A DNA stretch of 15,962 nt from Dehalococcoidia bacterium (GTDB lineage Bacteria; Chloroflexota; Dehalococcoidia; GIF9; UBA5629): the NCBI GenBank assembly GCA_016927965.1, contig JAFGLP010000148.1, forward strand, positions 1-15,962. The letters are read 5' to 3'. The number at the start of each line of letters is the position of its first letter. Positions within the stretch are counted from its first letter, which is position 1. Below, piece after piece: positions 1 to 5,996 of this stretch. The translations under genes and the position numbers were made by a program. The notes below the pieces were generated by a model, which was given only the letters and a program-made list of their open reading frames with translations, made no database searches and was not told the origin of the DNA.

Positions 1-714
1 GCAGTCGCCCACCGTCAGGGGAACGTATTCAGCACCGACCCATTCCACGCCTTTGGCTTCGGCATAGCACTTGGCTTCCGCCGATTCATTGGCACGGCCC
101 AGGGCGATGTCCCAGGATACCAGTGCCAGCCTCGGCTTCCTGTTCTCATAGTGCTTCTGGATCCAAGGGATTTTGCTGTCGGCTTTCCAGTTGTCCAGTA
201 TCCAGTTGACATAGGCACCAACCTGTCCCTCGTAGCTCGGCTGATATCCCCAGAACCAGCCGGGTGGTATGACGACTTCCCTTAATGCGGTAGCATCAAT
301 GATGGGGATCTTGTTCTGCTTGGCCAGACCGTGCAGCGTAGGGGCTGCCGTACTCCAGAGACCGCCGTTGGTTATTACGGGTGTTGGGGTTGAGTTGACC
401 GCCTCTTTGTAGAGCGCCACGGCCGATTCCAACTTCAGGCCATGGTCATAAGACCTGATATCGAGTATGGCCCCCGGCAAATAATCGTTCTCATTGGCCC
501 ATATGCAGTAATCCTTGGCGCCGTCAAGCTGCGGGCCGATGGTTACCGCATAAGCGCCGCTGGCATCGCCCAGATCGATCATCCGGAACGTGACCTTCTC
601 CTTCGCCTTTTCCGGGGCCGCTGCTTGTTCCGGAGCGGCTGCGCATCCAGCGAAGATTGTCACGACCATTACCACTGTTAGGAACAACCCTAGACTGAAA
701 CTAACTTTTCTCAT
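1..714 (-). CDS. Liv-type ABC transporter substrate-binding lipoprotein (3' end outside window)
   Basis: The frame is open from the ATG at 714 to the window edge (238 codons, no stop seen), so the C-terminal part lies outside. The N-terminus is a lipoprotein signal: MRK, a hydrophobic stretch, then IFAGC with Cys24 as the probable lipidated residue, followed by an Ala/Pro/Glu-rich linker. The mature part resembles periplasmic binding proteins of the branched-chain amino acid family (Peripla_BP_6): GxYAVTIGPQL near residue 55, YDHGLKLE, a VITNGGLWS strand, and PPGWFWGYQPSYEGQ. Such proteins capture an acid or amino acid outside the membrane for a LivHMGF permease; the ligand here is unknown. 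An AAAGGAGG site precedes the ATG. It is closely related throughout to the decayed copy at 1197-2526, so the two are tandem duplicates and this is the intact one, at least within the window. The ATPase at the right edge could belong to the same transport system. Confidence 0.92.
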   Translation of the reverse strand, partial: MRKVSFSLGLFLTVVMVVTIFAGCAAAPEQAAAPEKAKEKVTFRMIDLGDASGAYAVTIGPQLDGAKDYCIWANENDYLPGAILDIRSYDHGLKLESAVALYKEAVNSTPTPVITNGGLWSTAAPTLHGLAKQNKIPIIDATALREVVIPPGWFWGYQPSYEGQVGAYVNWILDNWKADSKIPWIQKHYENRKPRLALVSWDIALGRANESAEAKCYAEAKGVEWVGAEYVPLTVGDC

Positions 715-1146
715 TCTGCCTCCTTTTTATTACGGATTATGCTGATTAACTGCTATGTAAATGATATTACGGTTTCACCTCCCTGTATTAACTTTCAATA
801 TTTATTGTAATAGGCCCCCCAATACATTTATTCTAAAAGGGCACTATGAAGAATTTTAAGAAGTGCATGAGGAGAATTTGGATTTCTGCAATTCCCGATA
901 AAGAATCACCTGCTTTTTCGGCATCGACCGTTTCATCAGCATCACAACAAATACTAGTATATAGCGACTTTTATAAATAGTCTAATCACTTGCTGGTCTC
1001 AGGTCCGGCATTACTATCAACCTTTTTTATATTTTATATCACTAAATAATTATATAAATAAGTTTAAATCTATAGAAATAGCGGGATACATAAACGCGGT
1101 GATCCGTCGAGTAAGCGAATAGACTATTAGATATTTACAAGTAAAG
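715..1146. other. Intergenic region upstream of the substrate-binding protein gene
   Basis: This is an AT-rich stretch with no convincing gene. It should hold the promoter and leader of the minus-strand gene that starts at 714. A second GGGAGGTG motif (complement of 777-785) lies about 63 nt upstream of that ATG, and a similar motif lies about 61 nt upstream of the paralogous pseudogene. A run of six C occurs near 815-820. I see no clear sigma-70 promoter, tRNA or repeat array. Confidence 0.5.
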
Positions 1147-1165
1147 AGGGGGCTATGAGCCCCCT
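1147..1165 (-). terminator. Hairpin terminator downstream of the decayed binding-protein gene
   Basis: AGGGGGCT (1147-1154) pairs perfectly with AGCCCCCT (1158-1165) across a 3-nt loop. On the minus strand it lies about 30 nt past the TAA at 1197-1199 and is followed by CTTTACTTGT, a weak T-rich tail. It fits an intrinsic terminator for the 1197-2526 gene. The tail is poor, so efficiency is uncertain. Confidence 0.6.
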
Positions 1166-1196
1166 CCTGATATGCATAATTTGCTAGCTAATCAGC

Positions 1197-2526
1197 TTAT
1201 TTGCAGCCAGCCGGGACATCGGCACCGCCGGGCAGCAAAGCCGGTACATCAAGCTCCTGGCTAATATAGTATTTCTCAGCCGGGCCTTTACTGGCGTCCC
1301 AGCCCTGGATGACGCTGACAATGACTGCGTTGGCGCCGTCCATCTTAACGAGCTTCTCATTGTTCGAGAAGGTCACTGGCACTCTCAAGGACAGCGGCTT
1401 GAAATTCTTGATGGCGCCTGCGCATATGGCTTCGTATATGGCCGGGCCGGTCACCTTGTCGGCACCAACCTTATTGACCGTATGCCTTATGGCTTCTGCC
1501 ATCAGGTCACCCATAGTATAGCCAGCGGCATACGACATGAAATCACGCGGATACCCGTGGGAGTCATGCCCTTCCTGGATGAATTTAGGCAGATCGTCAT
1601 AGCCAGGGACAAAGATCTGCACGGCGCCATTGTTATTGGCAAGCTCAGGGGTGAACTTGGCGATCTTGATGGGAGAGAAATAAGACGGGCCCACATCCAT
1701 GAACTGGTCACGCATGCCCATCTCGTCAGTCTTCTTGAGCACTGCCTGCCAGGCCGACCCGAACATGCCGATATACATAAAATCGACTTTGTCCTTCAGC
1801 CTGGTGAGCTGCGGCGTTACATCACCCACCGTCATGGGAACATATTCAGTGCCTACATACTCTACCCCTCTGGCAGCAGTATATCACTTGACCTCATTGC
1901 TATCGTTGTTCCGCCCGATCGTGCTATCCCATGACATCAGCGCAAGGCAAGGTTTCCTGCTCTCATAATGTTTCTTGTTTCAGGGGATATCGCTGTCGGC
2001 TTTCCAGTTGGCAACAATCCAGTCAATGTAAGCGCCAACCTGCCCCTCATAGGCCGGCTGATAACCAAAAACCCATCCGGGAGGAATAACTACTTCCTTC
2101 AACGGTGTAGTATCCATGATGGGGATCTTGTTCTGCTTGGCAAATCCGCCAAGGTGGCGGCAGCCGAGCTCCACAACCCTCCATTGGTCATAACAGGTGC
2201 AGGGCTTAATGTTACAGCTTCTTTATAAAGAGCCACGCACTGTTCCATTTTCAACCCGTGGTCATAAGCTTTCACATCCAGCTTAACACCGGGAATGTAG
2301 TTCGTTTCATTTGCCCATTTGCCGAAATCCTTCATGGCATTGAGCTGCGGACCTACCGTGACCGCATAAGGGCCGTTTGCATCGGCGAGCACTGCAACCC
2401 TGATAGTAACGTCCGCTGCCTTCTCAGGTGCTTACGTTGCTTTGGGCGCCTCCGTACAGCCCGCAAAAATGGCTGCTACAGTACAACCGATAGAATTAAA
2501 CCCAGACTTAGACTAGCCTTTTTCAT
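1197..2526 (-). pseudogene. Decayed Liv-type substrate-binding lipoprotein (tandem duplicate)
   Basis: The original gene ran from ATG 2526 (AAGGAGG just upstream) to TAA 1197, about 443 codons, a normal length for this family. Alignment by eye with the intact paralogue at 1-714 shows five lesions: a 1-base deletion in the signal peptide near 2482-2484 (frame then meets TAG; the lipobox IFAGC continues in the next frame), a TAA at 2432-2434 in the linker, a 1-base deletion near 2139-2141 just before KQNKIPI, and TGA codons at 1980-1982 and 1884-1886. The last 212 codons (from 1835) are open and well preserved: TVGDVTPQL, YIGMFGSAWQAVL, then SYAAGYTMGDLMAEA. Decay therefore looks recent. No restart would give a secreted protein, so I infer loss of function unless the reads are wrong. 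Confidence 0.88.
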
Positions 2527-2957
2527 GAATCCTCCTTTCTGCTATTAAATGTATTTCCTTGTCATCTTGACGTTTAATTTAAAACAACACCTCCTCGGTA
2601 TTTTGTATTTCAGTCTCCGGACAAGCATCGAGTGAAACCTAAATACCTTGAATTGAACAGTACTATTAAATTGCGTCTATAAAATATCCGCATCCACGCA
2701 GGCAGGCAGGATGTAGTTTAAGTAAGGCCATGGAATATACTGTGAGCCATTGTCACTAAAAATATGTGTGACTATGGCTTATATTACCTATAAGGAATAC
2801 CAAAATATAATAACTCCCTATTGGCTTTGTCAACAGGCATAATAAAGATTTTAAGAGAAACTTAGCAGGATAATAACAGGGAATTGCATATCATACGACA
2901 TCGATTAGCTAGCATACCTAAGCTCAAAGTGTTGATTCCAAACCGCCTAGCCTGCAA
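2527..2957. other. Intergenic region between the binding-protein pseudogene and the SDR gene
   Basis: This is a 431-base AT-rich stretch with no supported gene on either strand. The part next to 2526 is the old leader of the pseudogene, with AGGAGGTG (complement of 2587-2594) and a segment resembling the leader of the intact paralogue. A short tandem of CAGG units lies near 2699-2710. No clear terminator for the SDR gene was found. Confidence 0.5.
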
Positions 2958-3710
2958 TTAAATCATCGATACTCCGCCGTCCACCGGCATAGAGTGCCCC
3001 GTTATGTAGTTAGCGTCGTCCGAGGCTAAAAAGAGGGCGGCACAAGCTATATCTTCAGGTTTCCCGACCCTTTTCATCGGAGTCCTTTTCGACATTGCTT
3101 CCAGCAATCCAGGGACACTATAAAGCAACTGAGTATCGATAGTGCCCGGACAGATCGAGTTAACATTGATGTTATAGCGCGCCACATCCCTGGCCAGCGC
3201 CTTGGCGAAAACATCCACTCCTGCCTTACAGGCGGAATAGATCAGACCATATCCCCCCTGGCCCATCTTGCCGGCCAGTGAAGATATATTTATTATCTTA
3301 CCGTATCGCCGTTCAATCATTGAGGGAAGAACGGCATGCGTGGGCAGCAGGGTCCCCTTCAAATTCAGCGCTATGCATTTGTCCCACATGCTCTCATTAG
3401 TATTCAGGAACAATTCCTCCTCGGTACCGCCGCCTGCGTTGTTTACCAGGATGTCGATCTTCTTCCATGTGTTAAATATATCGCTTACCACAGCCCTGAC
3501 ATTGTCTCCACAGGTAACATCCATCTCGTAGGCTCGTGCCATACCTCCGCTGCTGTTGATGTCCTGAGCTACTTTTTCAGCAGTCTGTTTATTGACATCA
3601 GTTACAACCACCCAGGCCCCTTCCGCTGCAAATATCTTACAAATCGATTCGCCTATGCCGGTACCACCGCCGGTTACCAAGGCAACCCTGTCTATTAATT
3701 TCTTTGTCAT
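2958..3710 (-). CDS. Short-chain dehydrogenase/reductase (FabG-like)
   Basis: The product is a 250-residue classical SDR, a typical length. It shows the Rossmann glycine motif TGGGTGIG (residues 13-20), an acidic residue after beta-2 (D38, suggesting NAD(H) rather than NADP(H)), NNAG (90-93), and a catalytic set N116, S143, Y158 and K162 in YSACK. The C-terminus GHSMPVDGG is also standard. It probably interconverts a hydroxyl and a keto group, perhaps a 3-hydroxyacyl-CoA of this pathway, but the substrate cannot be read from sequence. GTG at 3713 is also in frame; I prefer ATG 3710 because it sits 7 nt from AGGAGG (complement of 3718-3723) against 4 nt for GTG. The target duplication of the insertion element begins only 26 bp upstream of the ATG, so its native promoter may have been separated from it. 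Confidence 0.93.
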   Translation of the reverse strand: MTKKLIDRVALVTGGGTGIGESICKIFAAEGAWVVVTDVNKQTAEKVAQDINSSGGMARAYEMDVTCGDNVRAVVSDIFNTWKKIDILVNNAGGGTEEELFLNTNESMWDKCIALNLKGTLLPTHAVLPSMIERRYGKIINISSLAGKMGQGGYGLIYSACKAGVDVFAKALARDVARYNINVNSICPGTIDTQLLYSVPGLLEAMSKRTPMKRVGKPEDIACAALFLASDDANYITGHSMPVDGGVSMI

Positions 3711-3735
3711 CACTGGTCCTCCTGATCTTATGGAA

Positions 3736-3743
3736 TTTATTTT
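3736..3743. repeat. 8-bp target-site duplication, left copy
   Basis: TTTATTTT lies directly outside the left inverted repeat and is identical to 4716-4723 directly outside the right one. An 8-bp duplication is the size expected for IS1595-family insertion. The T-rich word is simple, but its exact adjacency to both 12-bp repeats makes chance unlikely. Confidence 0.85.
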
Positions 3744-3769
3744 CGTAATTATCCCTTGACAACAAGTAT
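3744..3769 (+). repeat. Left terminal inverted repeat of the insertion element
   Basis: The outer 12 bases, CGTAATTATCCC, are the exact reverse complement of 4704-4715. The inner AAGTAT (3764-3769) also matches. The -35 box of the transposase promoter begins immediately inside the perfect core. Confidence 0.82.
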
Positions 3770-3784
3770 CTTCTGTGATATACT
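3756..3784 (+). promoter_or_regulatory. Sigma-70 promoter of the transposase gene
   Basis: TTGACA (3756-3761), a 17-nt spacer, then TATACT (3779-3784): a consensus -35 and a 5/6 -10. The ATG follows at 3812 with AGGAG at 3799-3803, 8 nt before the start. The promoter is embedded in the left end of the element. Confidence 0.78.
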
Positions 3785-3811
3785 ATAATTAGTTAAATAG
3801 GAGATACTAAA

Positions 3812-4294
3812 ATGAAACAAGCACAGTATACCAAAAAACAGTATGAAAAGGACTTTCCGAATGAGGAAGCCTGCCTTGAGTGGTTGAAAAACTCAAGATG
3901 GCCTGATGGTATATTCTGTGAAAAGTGCCAAAAGATAGTAAAGCATCATCACGTAAGCAATCGTAAGGCTTATGCCTGTGATATTTGTGGCAACCATGTT
4001 TATCCGATGAAAGGTACTATCCTTGAAAAATCTGCTACTCCGCTGACTACTTGGTTTCATGCTATATTCTTGATGGCTAATACTCGCTGTGGTATTTCTG
4101 CTAAACAGCTACAGCGTGAAACTGGCGTAACTTATAAAACAGCATGGCGTATGTTTAAGCAGATTCGCTCCATGCTTAGTGAAGATGTAAGTCTGGAGGG
4201 TTCATCAGTAGAGGGGGATGATATACTGCTCATCAGCAAGACCCGAACGCAAATGAATTGTGGACATATTTTAAGAATGTTGTTGATTGGGTGA
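3812..4294 (+). pseudogene. IS1595-family transposase, truncated after its N-terminal half
   Basis: The open frame is 160 codons; roughly the first 137 belong to the IS1595/ISXO2-like family. A zinc ribbon is formed by C36/C39 and C56/C59 (FCEKC and ACDIC). It is followed by the helix-turn-helix-like segment with KGTILEKSATPL, WFHAIFLM and ISAKQLQRETGVTYKTAW, which binds the element ends. The catalytic DDE/DDNK-type domain should start near VEVDE; here it reads VEGDD (133-137) and then changes to unrelated residues read out of frame from the HNH gene, ending at TGA 4292-4294. The remaining acidic residues and the C-terminal half are absent. It has its own promoter and ribosome binding site, so a DNA-binding but catalytically dead fragment might still be made; such fragments can act as repressors of related elements. 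That last point is inference. Confidence 0.85.
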
Positions 4295-4686
4295 ACCTCA
4301 CATTCATTACATATCGCAAAGAAATTAAGGGCATTGATTGGGGCAACTTATATAACAAGTATAAAGACAAGCTGTTTGATACTGTCAAATTAGAACAAGA
4401 AATACAAATACTTATGATGGATGATGATATAACTAAAAGATCAGGTATCTATCCTTTTATTCTGACTCGTAATGAAAAGTATTTAAACATAAGAGCGTTT
4501 ACTGAAAGCCAGAAACGTACGGCTTATGAAAGGCAAAAGGGTATTTACCCTAAATGTAAGAAACATTTTGAGATAAATGAAATGGAAGCAGACCATATAA
4601 AGCCGTGGAGTAAAAGTGGCAAGACTATCGCTGAAAATTGTCAGGTGTTGTGCTTAGAATGTCATAGACGCAAGAACGACATATAA
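4222..4686 (+). pseudogene. 3' fragment of an HNH endonuclease gene (DUF262/GmrSD-like type)
   Basis: The frame is open from 4222 (after TGA 4219-4221) to TAA 4684-4686; a possible TTG start is at 4258 but no ribosome binding site precedes it. The residues HQQDPNANELWTYFKNVVDW, then SGIYPFILTRNEKYLNIRAF, match from memory the C-terminal part of large HNH proteins with an N-terminal DUF262 domain. The HNH core is EADHIKPWSKSGKT followed by ENCQVLCLECHRRK. The first cysteine of the usual CPKC zinc knuckle is Tyr here (YPKC), which may weaken metal binding. The DUF262 half is missing. The frame is offset by -1 from the transposase frame, with a 73-nt overlap and no obvious slippery heptamer. Most likely this is a dead remnant captured by deletion or recombination; a small standalone nuclease is a less likely alternative. 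Confidence 0.75.
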
Positions 4687-4689
4687 CTA

Positions 4690-4715
4690 ATACTTATCCC
4701 AATGGGATAATTACG
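4690..4715 (-). repeat. Right terminal inverted repeat of the insertion element
   Basis: The outer 12 bases GGGATAATTACG (4704-4715) mirror the left end exactly; the inner ATACTT (4690-4695) matches the left AAGTAT. It overlaps a local hairpin, TTATCCC-AAT-GGGATAA (4694-4710), which on the plus strand is followed by a T-rich stretch and could also end transcription of the HNH fragment. Confidence 0.8.
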
Positions 4716-4723
4716 TTTATTTT
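4716..4723. repeat. 8-bp target-site duplication, right copy
   Basis: TTTATTTT, identical to 3736-3743, abuts the right inverted repeat. Together the copies mark the insertion site and imply that the element inserted once as the present unit or was altered internally afterwards. Confidence 0.85.
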
Positions 4724-4968
4724 TATGAATTTTCAAATTATATCACAATATATCTACCGTGATTTTCAATTAAATTGAAGACCCATTATGTATGCTATTT
4801 TTTCTACGCCTGACTGACAGAATCAGCTTATTTTTATAGCTACAGCCGTGAAAAACACGTCGCCATAATTCTATTTTTTGCAGCCTGGCCTATTCGGAAC
4901 CAGCCCGCATATTTCAACGGTTTGCCCACAGATGTCACGTCTCTCTTGGCATCAGCAACAATAGCCTG

Positions 4969-5937
4969 CTATCTGACAATAAAATATTCCGACACAGCTT
5001 TGCCTGAACTTACGATGCGCTTACAGTTGTCGTCAACCTCAATAGTATGTTGCCCCAGTGACCGCCAGTAATATTGATCAAATTCAGATAACTTGGGCAA
5101 CTTAACCAGCTCAGCAATTGAAATATCCAGGTCACAGCGGAAACTTACACCGCTATCATTTTTACCTTGTAAGGCAATTTTGCGGGGTACATCCCTGCCG
5201 GTATCACTGCACTTCTCCTGTTTCTCAACCGAGAGCTCATATTTTTCTGAAACCAGTATGGGCTTATCATCAAGTGCCAGCATTAGTCGCGCAATAACCG
5301 GTTTGCTTTCATCAACAGGAAACAGCCAATAGTAAATCAAGGTAAACCGGTCATCATAGAGCCTGCCCCAATACCATTGTCTAAAACAATCTTGAAATTC
5401 ACAGTTGCCGAAATTCTTATCATGATATCCCTGGCCTTTAACTGGCACGATTTCACCTTTTATCATCAATGTGCCCTCGACATCCGAGCGCGGTGCCGCA
5501 ATTATCCACCCCTGTTTTTTACCATCTTCGTCATATAGCAGGCCATTACCGTGCTGTTTCCATCCGGGTATCCTTTTTTTAAAACACAGGTCTGCACCTA
5601 TCTTATGCACATGCATTGACATGTTATACTTGTCGTCTTCCTGATATACGGAATTGCCTGCCATGTTGAAATTACATCTTTTGAGATCACTGGAACAATC
5701 TTTTGGCTCCAGGGCCGCAAAGCCCAGCAGCATTTTATCTTCCGGGGTATAGATATTCATATGTATTACCGGGCGATGCGGTTCGGTATAAGGGCTCATC
5801 CAGTAGCAAACGCATACACACGAATAACCATTATCGAAAGCAGCATCAAAATACCACCACTCGAAGTATTTATCGTTGTCGAATACATGCAAAGCATCGT
5901 CGCTGTCCTGGTAATTGCCCAGTAATTCAGAACTCAT
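4969..5937 (-). CDS. CrtC/AttH-like (carotenoid 1,2-hydratase fold) protein
   Basis: The product is 322 residues. EWWYFDA at residues 26-32 and GQGYHDKNFG near 168-177, followed by QWYWGRLYDDRFTLIYYW, are hallmarks of the CrtC/AttH family, a double lipocalin-like beta-barrel fold. CrtC itself hydrates a terminal isoprenoid double bond, but many members outside phototrophs have no known reaction. No signal peptide is visible, so it is probably cytoplasmic. It follows the HpaB-family gene by 59 nt with AAGGAGAT before the ATG, so the two are probably co-transcribed from the promoter at 7696-7725. The context suggests hydration, dehydration or carriage of a hydrophobic intermediate; that is inference. 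The TAG stop (4969-4971) is followed by 42 more sense codons in the same frame, ending at TAG 4840-4842, probably by chance. Confidence 0.82.
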   Translation of the reverse strand: MSSELLGNYQDSDDALHVFDNDKYFEWWYFDAAFDNGYSCVCVCYWMSPYTEPHRPVIHMNIYTPEDKMLLGFAALEPKDCSSDLKRCNFNMAGNSVYQEDDKYNMSMHVHKIGADLCFKKRIPGWKQHGNGLLYDEDGKKQGWIIAAPRSDVEGTLMIKGEIVPVKGQGYHDKNFGNCEFQDCFRQWYWGRLYDDRFTLIYYWLFPVDESKPVIARLMLALDDKPILVSEKYELSVEKQEKCSDTGRDVPRKIALQGKNDSGVSFRCDLDISIAELVKLPKLSEFDQYYWRSLGQHTIEVDDNCKRIVSSGKAVSEYFIVR

Positions 5938-5996
5938 ATTTTAAATATCTCCTTGACCAGATTGTTGCCAGTGTCTCAAAAGACGTTTAGCCAATA

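Larger units (their letters stand above)
3744..4715 (+). mobile_element. IS1595-like insertion element, chimeric and probably non-autonomous
   Basis: The element is 972 bp, bounded by the perfect 12-bp inverted repeat CGTAATTATCCC (3744-3755) and GGGATAATTACG (4704-4715). The repeat extends imperfectly to about 26 bp (3744-3769 and 4690-4715, about 20 matches), and TTTATTTT duplications flank it. Inside are the N-terminal half of an IS1595-type transposase (3812-4294) and the tail of an HNH endonuclease gene (open frame 4222-4686). The transposase lacks most of its catalytic domain, so movement would need a transposase in trans. IS1595 elements I know of usually start with GG at the tip; these ends do not, so the subgroup is uncertain. 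It lies between the CrtC-like and SDR genes and is transcribed against both. Confidence 0.82.

Noticed and set aside
1482..1934. Plus-strand open frame of about 150 codons
   Set aside because: It lies opposite the preserved part of the substrate-binding pseudogene, has no ribosome binding site and no recognisable family.
2699..2710. Short CAGG tandem run
   Set aside because: Only about three units with no flanking structure; not a meaningful repeat array.
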